NCBI GenBank assembly: GCA_951799425.1
Contig: OX637405.1
Span: 30,649,135-30,713,134, forward strand
Direction: 5' to 3'
Source of the DNA: Ilex aquifolium
Lineage: Eukaryota > Streptophyta > Magnoliopsida > Aquifoliales > Aquifoliaceae
DNA length: 64,000 nt
The notes under the pieces were generated by a model, which did not search any database, was not told where the DNA came from, and saw only the letters and a program-made list of their open reading frames with translations. The position numbers and the translations under genes are program-made. This document shows positions 1 through 11,109 of this stretch, one piece after another. How positions within the stretch are numbered: the first letter of the stretch is position 1; each line of letters starts with the position of its first letter.

Positions 1-239
1 AAGGAACAGCTCAAGTGATAATAAGGACGAGATGTAATTCCATATTATGAATTTGAATCTTAGCAACCCCTTGGAGCCAGGATATCCTAGTTCCGACGTG
101 GATGACTTGTTTTTTATCAGATAAAATAAACAATTAGTCGAAGATTAGTCGAGGTGTGCGTAAGCTGGCCCAAACAGTCTTGACCTATGAACTAAAAAAA
201 CAGATATACAGTATTGTGCAAGTTTAAGAACATGCATAC

Positions 240-1122
240 CTGTTATAGGACCTTCAAGGTTATTTGGAGAATCTGGGACTGAAATTGTACTTGAATTTTC
301 TGAGATACAAGAAGGCTCTGGCTCTACTTTCTTAGCTCCAAATCTAGTCGTCTTCTTCTTCGTTGTAAACTTAGATCCAGCAGACACTTCTTTGGGATTT
401 ATCCGTTTCACCGGGCTTTTCGCTTCCAAAGTTTCCCTTGGTTTTCTGGGAAGATTCTTCTTTTGAGGCACACCATTGCCAACTCTTGAAGGAGATTCAC
501 CAGAGACCCTCTTTGGATCCTCCTTTCTCTTATAGGACTTCTTATTGTTCTCTCGATTCTCCTTGTTCACACACACACTCTCTCTCATGTTCTTCTTCTT
601 CTTCATACTTCCCTCCACCTTTTTCTGCCTCAGTTCTTGATACCCCACATCAGCTTTTCTCACATTCAATCCCCCCTTAATGGTTTCAACCCCTCTCCTA
701 CTAGAGTACAGTACAAAGAATTCATGATCTTGTGCATCTATGAACACCGGAACTTCTCGAAATGACACCGATGTTCTTACTCTTCGATGCTGGGCTTGTG
801 ACAGATCAAATTGTGGTAAGTAATCTACATAATTCACAGACCTGCTTCGCAGCATTGATTCGAGAGATCTTGGTTTTGGAACGGAGGTGAAATCTGGCAA
901 TGGGTCAAGACCCATTAGTCTTGCCACAATACCCATGGTGGCTGGGGCTTGACCTAGAGGCTCAGTCGTTGGCAGAGGTTTTTCTTTGGGAAGATTGGAA
1001 TCGGTTGTGTTTGATACATTGAAGTGATCAGAGGGGTGTGTTGGGATTGGGAGACTGCTGGTGCATAGCAGCCGGCATATGACGCCTGAAAAACACTTGC
1101 AGGAAGTTTCTGAATTGGTCAT
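240..1122 (-). CDS. TRM/LONGIFOLIA-like protein, first exon (gene continues off left edge)
   Basis: The minus-strand reading frame starts at 1122 and stays open to a good donor (CAG|GTATG, GT at 239-238). The encoded ~294 residues carry the MGIVARLMGLDPLP motif at about residues 63-76. This VARLMGL-type motif is the signature of the plant DUF3741/TRM (TON1-recruiting motif, LONGIFOLIA-like) family. A Ser/Arg-rich segment (SLESMLRSRSVNYVDYL) and a long Lys/Arg-rich low-complexity tail follow, as is usual for these largely disordered proteins. Family members bind TON1 or cortical microtubules and influence division-plane and cell-shape control; here that role is by family only. Later exons lie to the left of the window. 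The codons after 240 belong to the intron, not the protein. The 5' leader contains GT and GA microsatellites. Which TRM subgroup it belongs to cannot be told from one exon. Confidence 0.83.
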
Positions 1123-1125
1123 GTT

Positions 1126-1160
<35 letters not shown>
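1126..1160. repeat. (GT)n(GA)n microsatellite in the 5' leader of the TRM-like gene
   Basis: About 11 GT dinucleotides run directly into about 6 GA dinucleotides, starting four bases upstream of the start codon on the minus strand. The repeat is therefore probably transcribed as AC/CT repeats in the 5' leader. Confidence 0.9.
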
Positions 1161-1277
1161 AGCAATGAGGGTATTGAAAGAGAATAGTGAGTTGGTTAAT
1201 CTCACTAGAAGAAGGGTATAGTCATTAAAAGGGATCAACAGCGTAGACGATTATTATTAAGCTTTGTTTTGGGTGGG

Positions 1278-1279
<2 letters not shown>

Positions 1280-1342
<63 letters not shown>
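1280..1342. repeat. Poly-G tract fused to a (GA)n microsatellite
   Basis: An uninterrupted run of about 33 G residues is followed by about 15 GA units. Poly-G this long is rare in plant DNA and can form quadruplex structures. Its exact length is also prone to sequencing or assembly error. Confidence 0.9.
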
Positions 1343-1345
<3 letters not shown>

Positions 1346-1441
1346 CTTGTAGTAAGACTAGAAGTCAACACTTCTAAAAAAAAAAGGGCATTGAAAGGAA
1401 AATAATAATTCGATTATGGTAATCAAAATGGCCAAGAAAAA

Positions 1442-2612
1442 GATTGGGGTAATGTATACTTTTGGTCCCCAAAGTTTGTGTTTAGTGTTTATTTGGTCCC
1501 CCAATATTTCAATTATGTCTATTTAGTCTTTAAGGTTTCTAATTTATATCTGCGCGGTTCAATCACAAACGTCCATCAAAATATCGTTACCAGTTCTGGT
1601 CACGTGCTATATGTGGGATCAAATAGATACAAATTAAGAATTTTAGAATCAAATAGACACAAATTAGAAACTTCAAGGACCAAATACACACAAAATTAGG
1701 AACGACTTGATTAGGGATGACAATGGACCGGGAAAAAATGGAAATTTATCCAAATCCGTCCCATTAGGACCGGGGATGGACCATACGTATTGGACGGTAG
1801 ATGTATATGAAGACACTTGTATAAACCCGTACAAAAATGAAGATAGGGATGGACTAACACTTACCCCCGCCACACCCCTGTTAAACACGTGATATATATA
1901 TTATATCTAATAGTAGACATAAAAAATTGAATTTTTATCCAGATGGACATAGGAAGTTCGATTTTTATCCCCCAATTCTGTCAAAGTCAAGGGCTCTCCC
2001 CCAAATTTGACTCTCTTTCCCCCAGAATTTTATCCCCCAATTTTTCCTTCTAAATATTATTTGGGGTTTTTGAGTCTTGGGTGAGATTTGATTTTACTTT
2101 CTATGCATTTATGTATATATTGGTGGCATGAATTTACCTTGCTCTAGGTAAAAAATGATTTTTTTTTGTGAGTTGTTGATGTATTTTTGTGGGTTTTTTG
2201 CTTGCAAGATGTTTGAGGAAATGTTTGAAAGGAATTTGGTTTCTTGATGAAGGGGGAGGGGTGGAGGTAGGGGCTGGGTGGCGGAGGCCAGGTGCGACGA
2301 TTAAAATTTACTCATGGACGGGGATTGAGATTAAAATTAGCCTCATTTACGAGGGTGGACGGAGATTTTTTAAGTGGATATGGGGATGAAAACTACTCCC
2401 CCGCCCATGCCTTGGTCCGCTGCCATCTTTAGACGTGATTGGCACGTGATCAGAATTGTTACGATTTTCTAATGGACGTTTGAGATTAGAGTACATAGAT
2501 ATGAATTAGAAACCTTAGAGACCAGATAAACACAAATAAAAAATTGAGACCAAATAAACACTAAATATATACTTTGGGAACTAAAAAATGTATTTTATTA
2601 CCCAAAATATTT
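1442..2612. mobile_element. Non-autonomous element with ~160-bp inverted arms, flanked by 25-bp direct repeats
   Basis: The left arm (1442-~1612) and the reverse complement of the right arm (~2440-2612) align over about 160 bp. Shared stretches include GTGTTTATTTGGT, AAGGTTTCTAATT and CAAACGTCCAT. The same 25-bp sequence stands immediately outside both ends (1417-1441 and 2613-2637). The interior is occupied by a younger hAT element. Without that insertion the element would be only about 450 bp, a foldback/MITE size. No transposase is encoded. The family is uncertain; long arms suggest a Mutator-like or foldback element, but a 25-bp flanking repeat is too long for a normal target duplication. 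Confidence 0.7.
1712..2431. mobile_element. hAT-type non-autonomous transposon nested in the 1442-2612 element
   Basis: The left end reads TAGGGATGACAATGGACC and the right end, reverse-complemented, TAAAGATGGCAGCGGACC, giving an imperfect inverted terminus of about 18 bp. The 8 bp on each side match at 7 of 8 positions (GACTTGAT at 1704-1711, GACGTGAT at 2432-2439), as expected for a hAT target-site duplication. Internal short open frames are not coding. Confidence 0.72.
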
Positions 2613-2637
2613 TGGTAATCAAAATGGCCAAGAAAAA

Positions 2638-3059
2638 CAAGTCACCACTAGGAATAATATTATACAAGTGTTAATAAGAGACGCGGAGAGAGACAGAGAA
2701 GAGAGAAGGGCTTTGATTTGAACGCTGTTGGAGCTGATGACACGAAACACATTGACAGAGACTTGGTCGTTGAGTTCACATTGACAAATAAACAAAGGCA
2801 AATACCACCCACCGCGTAGATTAACTGATTTGGGTTGTTCTAACTTACTCAAGGTCTTTGGTTTGAGACTTGCGAATGTAATTGCGTTTAAATACTTGGC
2901 AGGAAGAACTTTGCTGTTCTTGTGGTCCTGCCCGACTTGAATTCGGATTAATCGGAACCCGTTGTAGCTACAGGACACCGAATGATTTACTCCAAAAGTA
3001 AATAAATAAACAAAGGCAAATGGGTCTCCCAGCATTGCTAGAGCCGGATAAAATAAAAA
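2638..3059. other. Intergenic stretch, no supported gene
   Basis: A 138-codon minus-strand frame (2619-3035) spans this stretch. I recognise no domain in it, and its end lies inside the flanking repeat of the neighbouring element, so I do not call it a gene. Confidence 0.5.
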
Positions 3060-3390
3060 GTTAATATCATAATTAGTTTTTAATATTTACACCATATTTT
3101 AAAATAATCTCTAAATTTTTAATTATCTTAATTTAATCCCTCAATTATCAATTTTATGTCAATAGAGTTTTTCAATCCATTTCATCCGTTAGAACAAATG
3201 GAGGTAAGTTTATATATTTGCCAAGTGATCGTTCACGTCATATATTTCGGTTTGCTCTAACGGGTAAAATGGACAAAATTACATTATTGACACGAAAGTA
3301 ATAGTTGATTAACTAAATTGAGACAATTAAAAGTTTATTATCTATTTTAAAATTAGAGGTAAAATTTAAAAACTAATGGTAATATTTACT
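3060..3390. mobile_element. MITE-like inverted-repeat element (~330 bp)
   Basis: The two ends are inverted copies of each other over at least 60 bp (left ATTAGTTTTTAAT..., right reverse-complemented ATTAGTTTTTAAA...). The match continues imperfectly inward through TTAATTgTCTcAATTTA-type sequence. The core carries CATTTtaCCCGTTAGAgCAAA in opposed copies. There is no coding sequence. End points are approximate to about 10 bp. Confidence 0.65.
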
Positions 3391-3624
3391 CTAAAATATA
3401 TGAAAGATTTAGACCATCACTTGATCAACTATATAAATGTTTAAGCCGTGGAGTTTTCAGCTATGAACTTCTAATGGCAGAGACCACTTAATCCAGACTA
3501 AGAAAATTCAAAAGCAAGGTGTGCTTAAACAAGGGTACAAAAAGGGCATCAGATCCACGCAATCTATCCCCTTTTATGCAGAAATCGTTTCGAAACTCAA
3601 ACCCGCAACACCGACATCACAATA

Positions 3625-3916
3625 GACTTGTTTGGAGTTGATTATAAACCTAAGTTTTTTTTTGTTTCAAAGAAAAAGAATCCTAGCTCGTTTGGACTCA
3701 AGCTTATTGAATGACTTTTCAATCATTTTTTTTTGGCAAAAACAGTTTTTATCAATACTAAGGAGAAGTTGAAAAAATGGACTTATCCAAAAACTTCCAA
3801 GAAAAGTCGGCTTTTTCGGAAATACTCCAAACGATTATAATAATTTTTTTAACTTTAATATTTCATATTTTTTTTCAAACCTTGTTTTACACCTAAAAAA
3901 TCAGCTCTAAACAGTC
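3625..3916. mobile_element. MITE with TGTTTGGAG-type termini (~290 bp)
   Basis: The left terminus GACTTGTTTGGAGTTGATT pairs with the reverse-complemented right terminus GACTGTTTAGAGCTGATT. CAATA occurs directly outside both ends (3620-3624 and 3917-3921) and may be the target duplication. It is non-coding. Confidence 0.55.
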
Positions 3917-4389
3917 CAATAAATAATTCTTACAGATATTACAACACATGTAAAAATAGAATTGTGCCAGGGTTTGTGTACTTGTTGTCTTATGACCGAT
4001 TAACCTTGTGTTGTGTTGGGTGCAGCCGTAGTTGTGGACTTTTGATACTAGTAGTTATTGAAAAGTCCACCCTGAGCCTGAGTCACTGACGGTGTGGACC
4101 TAAACCCATCATCATGTCTTCATCCCCACCGACGTCCTCTGTATTCATGCTCTGGATTATAGCATCCTTTTTGGACATAATGTACTTGTGAGGACAGTTC
4201 CATTTTGATAGGCCTGCGATGGGAGAAAAAATGAAAAACGTGTACCTCGACGAAAATGGTATCTAGCTCCTCTCATATTTTTATTCTAAACTTTATCGCC
4301 ACTTCTCGAGTTTAATCATCATTAAATCATTGAATCACAAATTCAACAAGGCTTAATAAAAAAATTTTTCAACAGTTTGTAGATGGAAG

Positions 4390-5160
4390 TAGGAGTGTCC
4401 ATGAGCTTGGTTACCCACGAATTCCATTACCTGACTTGAAAGAAATAGGCTGATAGTTGGCCCACTCGAACTCGAGTTTAATATCCTTAAAAAGATGGCT
4501 TGGGTTTGTCCCCAAACCCATTACCCCGCTCAAAGCCCAGCCCAAGAGCCCGCCTGCCAAGCCCAACCCACCCACATAGCCCGCCCGCCCGACCCACCAT
4601 TCTTTTGAAAAAAAGTTATACTTTTAGACCATTAAATTTGAAATTTTGAAATAAGTCTTCTAATGTCAGAATTTGAAGTTTTAAAAATTTAGATACTATA
4701 AATAAATGTATTATTTTATTTTTCATGTATTAAGCATACAAGTTTTAAATGGTAGAGTAATGCAAATTATAGATAAGTGAGTAGGTGTTAACCTAGTTGA
4801 GATGTATTCATTTTATTGGATGTAGTTCATCCCCTAATTAAAAATAAAATTATTCATTATTTTATTTTTATCTATTTTAACTATATTTTTGATTCAAAAA
4901 TATAATTTATACAATTATTAAGTTACAAAAATATTTATTATTTTTAAATAAAATTGTATATAAAAAAGCCCGTGAGCAGGCTCACCCAGCAAGCCCGCCC
5001 AATAGGCTTGCGGGTTGGGCTGCGGGTAGCCTACCCCTACCCGAAATCCGGCCAAGTCCGCCCGATAACTCACTTAGGTAAGGACTTGGGCCTACACTAC
5101 CAGGCCCAGCCAGAAAAAAAATTCACGAGCCTAGCTCGGCCCGGCCCATGGACACCCCTA
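4390..5160. mobile_element. hAT-type non-autonomous transposon (771 bp)
   Basis: Left terminus TAGGAGTGTCCATG and reverse-complemented right terminus TAGGGGTGTCCATG form the inverted ends. Subterminal DNA is rich in GCCCA/GGGCC motifs, as is common for this plant family. GATGGAAG (4382-4389) and GATGAAAG (5161-5168) form an 8-bp target duplication with one mismatch. The core is AT-rich and non-coding, so mobility would have depended on a transposase elsewhere. Confidence 0.8.
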
Positions 5161-5168
5161 GATGAAAG

Positions 5169-5676
5169 GGATGGATGAGGTTCGAACCCATAATTTTTAG
5201 GTCCAACGAAGTCGTGGTTGACCATTACCCTTAAGTCACCATTAAATCCTCCTAATAATTTTGTTTTTTGGACAACGGGAGAAATTTTTGATCTGTTCCC
5301 GACAAGTAAAGACGTGCTTATGTTGCTCAGACACGTGAGTCCGAATAAGACAGAGGGCAAATCCCAAATACATGAATCGATTCCTCAACTCATACACCAC
5401 TTAAATAAGAAATTCCTCCTCATAAATTTACTAGTGGATAAAAGCGAACCTGGCCAAAACCGACAAAACTTGAAATTGCAATGATCCAAAATCCAGGAAA
5501 ACCAAACCCACTCAATTCAGGTGTGGTTCGGTTTTAGCCCATTCTATAAGGCATGAAATGAAAAAAGGTTCTCCTATAGTTGTTAAACAATTCGTCCATA
5601 CGAAAGAAGAGAGTGCCATTATGGAGTTTATGCCATCACCAGCTTAACAGTACAAAACCCAGGGCGAAAAAATAAT
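5169..5676. other. Intergenic, unassigned
   Basis: No domain-bearing frame and no clear repeat structure were seen. Short overlapping frames on both strands (5097-5484) look like chance. Confidence 0.4.
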
Positions 5677-6153
5677 GGGTGTGCTTGTTTGGGGTATAAT
5701 GGTGGTATAAGAGGGTCAGATTGGAAAAATAGTACGTAGGACTCATTAATATTTTTTTTTTTGTTAATTATTTTTAATAAATTACTAATTTTTGGATCCT
5801 AATATCGACTCGATATGAACAGTGGCACTAAACCCATCTTCATGGATATATCTAACACCCATAAGAGGTGGTATTAACAATAGTACTAAATTAGTAAATT
5901 ACAGTATTGACCCTTCTAATGTCTTGACTTTCAAGTGTCTATTAATCTTAATCAAACAGATGCTATTTAAGCCAATTACCAAATACAATCATTATTGTTA
6001 TGTGGGACCCACATGTATTGTACAAATCATAAGTCAAAAATCGTATAGGCTTAAAAAAGAAATTAAATTATGGCTTTCATATACATGGTGTTGGAGAGGA
6101 TGAGAAATAAACTCCTAATCTCATCCATTCTTTTTCTTAAAGCAAACACACCC
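5677..6153. mobile_element. MITE with GGGTGTGYTTG termini (~477 bp)
   Basis: The left end GGGTGTGCTTGTTTG and the reverse-complemented right end GGGTGTGTTTGCTTT form inverted termini. Inward of these lie ATAATGGTGG-type and CTCATCC-type sequences typical of Tourist/PIF-like MITEs. I could not define the target duplication, so the superfamily is a guess. Confidence 0.55.
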
Positions 6154-8406
6154 AACATATCTATGAGAATTAGAGGTGATGGTGCTCGGAAATGCTAAGC
6201 CCAAGTCCATAATGATGATTTTATGGTTCAGAAAAGGGGATAGTATGAATATATGAATTGGCAATGAATTAAGCTATGATGATGAATCAAAAACAGTATA
6301 TAAATGGTTCACCTTAGCCGAGAGATTAAGGTTACGTCCACTATAATGAAATCTTTTGCTCCTTTGGGGAGTATATTTCTTAAAGAAGAAGGTTACAACA
6401 TGTTGTTTATCCTAAATCCTACTCATACAATGCTTTAATACTACCAGTATATCGATGGGTAAAATTGCTAATGTCCTTTTGTAGTGTAATAGTATTCTAT
6501 TTATATGGGTAATTCTTATAAGGTTTCTTGCGACTTCCTTTTCCTTCTTGTTGATTCTGTGGTCCCCTCTTCTTTTGTCCTTTAGTCACCCCTGTCATGC
6601 GACGCCATTGTTTTCACGATCCTTGAACAGTTATGTGCACAAATATTCTCTTTGCCAGAGAGTACACGTTCGTCAGGGACTTCAGAAGTTGTTCCCTGGT
6701 CCCCCCTTGACACGTGGCGCGAATTGGGGCACTTGGGGACTGGTGAGTACCAAGTTCCTTTATCCAACGTTGAGCTTGCTATGATCGAGCAGGGTCATGC
6801 CGAGCTCGACTTTTTGCCGGGCTTCCTCATTTGGATTATGACTCATTCCTTATTACGGAGCAGATGGGCTATTAAGGGGTTTATTGGGCCGTTGTGCCCC
6901 CTTTTCGGCCCATTAGGTGATTTGATTTTAGAATGGACGGCCCACTCCAAAATCCTAGAGGTAACAAACTGATACAAAACACCCTTTAACCCCCCTTGTC
7001 CCCTGTCAACTACCGATTAGCTCATTAGTTGAAGCTACTTTTTTATAGATTTTAAGCTTTTTTAGGTTGTTTTTTCAGGATTTCGTTATTGTGGTTCCAT
7101 ACCACAGCAACTTTTGGTCTGTGTCAAACTGCTGCCTCCGATACAATGGAAGATTAGCCCCACCCAACCTCATGCTTCTCCCAGGTAGCACTAAGACCAT
7201 TGAGCTCCAACAAGAGTAGATATGACTCTCGAATTAGCAAAGTCTTCTCTCAACAAGATCATTCAGCTTAATTTCCCCATGGAACCTCTTCTCCTTTGGG
7301 CCGGCCCAACAGTATCAAAAATAAAATTTGAGTTTTAGAGTCCAAATTTTTAGAAGGCCCATAATTTTAGATTCAGTATTACCCCTAAAAAATGTTCCAA
7401 AAATTTAAGTCCAATCAAAATTTTTATTGTAATAATTTGGGCTCAAATCCAATCTATCTATCTAGCTATACTCTATACTACTATAAAATGTCAACAAAAA
7501 TAAAAAACTTTTGATTGACTAAAATAACCTTAACAAAATAAGGAATGTCACTTGTATCCTATCTTTTCATGTTCCATTGAAGTGAACGGCCTCCCCTTTT
7601 CAAATTTTATCTAATATTAATGTAAAATTAAATACATACATATTAACTAATACACAATTCAAGTTAATTAACCCTATTAAATTTAAGACTATTAGTCTCC
7701 CATAACAGACACCTCTCTGCTTCCCATCTTGAGTAGATTGATAAAGAAACTCAATGCTCACATCAGCCCTCCAAAACTCACTGAGATTCATCTAGATCAA
7801 AAGAGTGTAACCATAATAGGTGGAAGCAAACGAAAAACTAATTTGATGCTCATCAGATTTTTGAAGTAAGTTTTGTTCAGATCCATAGTTTTAAGTATTT
7901 TTGTTATGTTTTCCCTACAATGAAACTAAGGATTGGTGCTTGATGGTGTGTTCTGCGAGGTTAAGCAAAAGTGAAACATATTGGGGATCTTGTCAAGGAC
8001 GTTGATGAGGTTTACTGTGATATGCAGTCAGAGCTTCTAAACTCTTGGGAATTGACCAATCAATTCAGGAGTTAATAGTTACGAACAAAGATCAATAGAC
8101 TAGGAATTTATAGTGGTTCGCCAATTCCGAAGTTTGGCCTCATGATCTCAACCGCGAAAAATAAAAATTAATTTTTATATTATATTTTATTATATAATTT
8201 TTTTTTATACAGAGTATTTAAACTTGCGTCACCTATTCTGTTAAGGTCTGAAATTAACCACTGTATGACCCTGACAAATAATGGTGGCTAGCCATTCGAT
8301 AACATGAAACTGTCCCTGAACCGTGGTAAAGGACTGTAGTAACTACCACTGATCATTGCCTGAGGTCCAGCATTGATTGGTGCCGACCATACACACTCAC
8401 ATCGAG
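6154..8406. other. Intergenic, with possible LTR-like remnants and a small coding-like fragment
   Basis: No complete gene was found. A TGACACGTGGCGC context near 6706 and a 'tagtggttcg' context near 8108 resemble plant LTR sequence, but no LTR pair was found. At 7968-8053 a plus-strand stretch reads without a stop as KHIGDLVKDVDEVYCDMQSELLNS-like protein, which could be a decayed exon. I do not recognise its source gene. Confidence 0.35.
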
Positions 8407-8942
8407 AGGATCGCATCATTTCATCCGTTTATATGTATTTTTTACGTTTTATTGTAAAATGACAGCACATATTGTGTGGCAACAAGATTTTTTTTTTTTT
8501 TTTTTGTGAGTTTCTAATTTTTAAATTGGGTAACATTTCCAAAAAAATTATTACAATTATTGAATTAATAGCATATTCTAATTAATACTAAAACCCACTT
8601 TTGATTTTGTATAAATAATGTGTTGGATCTGTAAAGAATTGGGAACCAAAAGGATTGCGCCATTTTATTTATTTATATGTATTTTTTAAATTTTTTATTT
8701 ATCTTTAGTAAAGGATATCATTTTTATTGTAAATTGACAATAAACGTTTGAATTATAAAAATTATTATTTTTTGTATGTAACTTATGTGGCAACAAGAAG
8801 TGTTTTGTGTGAGTTTGTAATTATTAAATTGAGCAATATTATTTAAATTTTATTTGTCATAATCATTATATTAGTAGCGTGTTTCAACTAATATTAGAAT
8901 GCATTTTCAATTTCCTAGCAATAATTCGTTAGATCTGTAAAT
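8407..8942. repeat. Two diverged tandem copies of a ~235-290-bp sequence
   Basis: Copy 1 (8407-8640) and copy 2 (8651-8942) share, in the same order, GGATtGCgcCATTt, TTTATATGTATTTTTTA, TGTGGCAACAAGA, GTGAGTTT, then TAATATTAgAA-type sequence and finally GTTRGATCTGTAAA. They differ by many substitutions and an insertion in copy 2, so the duplication is old. No coding potential is seen. Confidence 0.65.
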
Positions 8943-9109
8943 TCAAATATCTATTAAATTTTCATCCCATTGTAACTAAAATTCATTTATTTTTATTTTT
9001 TTTGGCCTTTTCATCTCTTACCAACTATCATAAAAATAAATTACACTTATAATATGTTTAGTATTATGAATAAAAATAATGTAAAATAAGAGTAATATAT
9101 TTTTTATTT

Positions 9110-10151
9110 GGGAGAAGTACACTCAGACTCCATAAAATTTGTTACTTAATCACTCAAACTCCTGATATTTGAAATATTACAAACAGACTCGCTAAGATTT
9201 GTACGAGCGTAACACTTAGACCCCTGCCGTCAAATATCCATTCGTATATTCGTTAGTAAATTATACTTAGACCCCTTGAAATTTGTAAACGTGTAATACT
9301 TAGTCCTCTCAAGTTTAAAATGTTATATTCAGACAAAAAATACTCAAATTAAAGATAGAATATCAAATATTTTAAATTTTATAACCAAAATTCATATTCT
9401 ATTGTATCATTTATTGAAACAAAATTAAAAATAAAAAATCAATTTTTTCTTAAAAACTCGTAATTAGTATATAATTATATTATCTATTGGAATAAAACTA
9501 AAAAATCAAACAAGGGGTCTAAGTCATTCATAATAGAACATGAATTTTACAACTAAAATTCATATTCTATTATGTCATTTATTGAAATAAAATCAAAAAT
9601 AAAAATTTAATTTTTATTAAAAAATCATAATTAGTATACAATTATATTATCTATTAAAATAAAACTAAAAAACCAAACAAGAGGCCAAACTGCAATGAAC
9701 ACAATATATTCTAGTTTTAGTTGGGGTAATTTGGTAGTTTAATTTGATCATTTAAATGACTAAATTAAATTCCAATAAATAGTATAATTATACACTAATT
9801 ATGATTTTTTAAGAAAAAATTAAATTTTTATTTTTAAATTTATTTCAATAAATATCATAATAAAACATGAATTGTGGTCGTAAAATTTAAAATATTTAAT
9901 ATTTTATATTTGATTAGAGTATTTTTTATCTAAGTATAATATTTTAAACTTAAAGTGTCTAAGTATTACGTGCTTACAAACTTCAGGGGATCTAAATATA
10001 ATTTACTAACGGATATACTTACGAACATTGACGATAGAGATCTAAGTGTTACACGCATACAAATCTCTAAAAGTCTATATGTAATATTTTAAATATTAAA
10101 GAGTTTTATAATTAATTAACAAACTTTAAAAAATTTGAGTGTAATTCTTTC
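9110..10151. mobile_element. Long-TIR element (~1.04 kb) with internal tandem duplication
   Basis: The outer ~250 bp of each side are inverted, diverged copies. The left begins GGGAGAAGTACACTCAGACT and the reverse-complemented right GAAAGAATTACACTCAAATT; both continue through ATATTTgAAATATTACA and then TAGtACCcCT-like sequence. Inside, a ~168-bp unit is repeated (the first from about 9391, the second from about 9559), and an inverted partial copy follows near 9780. There is no transposase frame. The long arms suggest a Mutator-like or foldback non-autonomous element. Confidence 0.65.
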
Positions 10152-10225
10152 TTTTTATTTTGTAATAACCGGGTAACGACAACGTCGCCGCCGACTGAAG
10201 TTGCTTGTAATTTTTTTCCATTAAT

Positions 10226-10281
10226 GGGCACAGATAAAGGCAAAGAAAAAAAAAGGGCACAGATAAAGGCAAAGAAAAAAG
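10226..10281. repeat. 29-bp perfect tandem duplication
   Basis: GGGCACAGATAAAGGCAAAG followed by an A run occurs twice in a row (starts at 10226 and 10255) with no mismatch, so it is recent. It creates several overlapping small minus-strand frames that are not genes. Confidence 0.85.
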
Positions 10282-10969
10282 TCTTGTTTGTATAGCAAGG
10301 CCGTTGCACACTGAGTTGTCTGATTCGCGTTGTCATTATCATTCAACAAACTCCTAAACTTGCGTGCCTCCACACTCCACATCTTCAAGTTGGCCATGGA
10401 AATTTCAGTCACCTCTTATCTTAGATCAATGGTATTAACTAAAATATAATTTTATTAAATTATTTATGATATATTTTAAAAAAAAATTAGTAACAGTCTC
10501 TCTATTTTCTAAATTCGGACCGATTAAAATTTATTTATTACGTATTAAAATTCGAGTCGATTAAAAATTATATTTTTTCAGTATTAAAATTTAAATCAAT
10601 TAAAATTAATAATATGTAAACAAATAGAAAATGAATTTCACACAAGTTAATAATTAGCTATCCATGTAAGCAAAGAATTACACATTCTTCTTTCATGCAA
10701 GTCAATCACTATCGAAATAAAATTCATTTTGCTCATTTAAAATTTTATTATTAATTGATAATATCATATCATCAATTTCACATTATCACCATTGTATGAA
10801 ATATTTTCTAAAAAAGAAGGAAACAATCTGCCGTTTGATCGTCAGCAACAATATTCCACCGCCCATGCCGGAAAAGATGAAGTCCGACGCTTCCGTAGAA
10901 GACGAAGTTTCGGGGATTGAAACGCCTGATCGTTTCCTTCTTGCCCTTTGTTTGTGCGTGTCACCGAAC
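10282..10969. other. Intergenic upstream of ACX4, no gene seen
   Basis: AT-rich DNA with short direct repeats (the 'attaaaattYgagtcgattaaaa' type near 10540-10600). No supported coding frame. Confidence 0.4.
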
Positions 10970-10977
10970 CACTTAAC

Positions 10978-11109
10978 TAGGGCTGTTAATCAAGCCAAGC
11001 TTGAACATTATTTAAGGCTCGTTTATGTGTTAATTGTTAAACGAGCCAGCTCGTTTATGTGTAAATTAGGCTTGACAAAAGCTCGAATTCAGCTCGATTA
11101 ACAGCCCTA
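10978..11109. mobile_element. hAT-type MITE (132 bp) with perfect 8-bp target duplication
   Basis: The ends are TAGGGCTGTTAATC and, reverse-complemented, TAGGGCTGTTAATCGAGC, so the terminal inverted repeat is perfect over 14 bp. CACTTAAC flanks both sides exactly (10970-10977 and 11110-11117). The core contains GGCTCGTTTATGTG motifs in direct and inverted copies. A perfect duplication indicates a fairly young insertion, about 370 bp upstream of the ACX4 start codon. Confidence 0.9.

Noticed and set aside
2619-3035. 138-codon minus frame
   Set aside because: It overlaps the 25-bp flanking repeat of a transposon, shows no domain, and has no supporting promoter or splice context.
5165-5230. tRNA-like GGTTCGAACCC motif
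   Set aside because: The T-loop-like motif stands alone; no cloverleaf could be paired around it.
10112-10412. Overlapping minus frames rich in FFLCLYLCP
   Set aside because: Created by the 29-bp tandem duplication; no domain.
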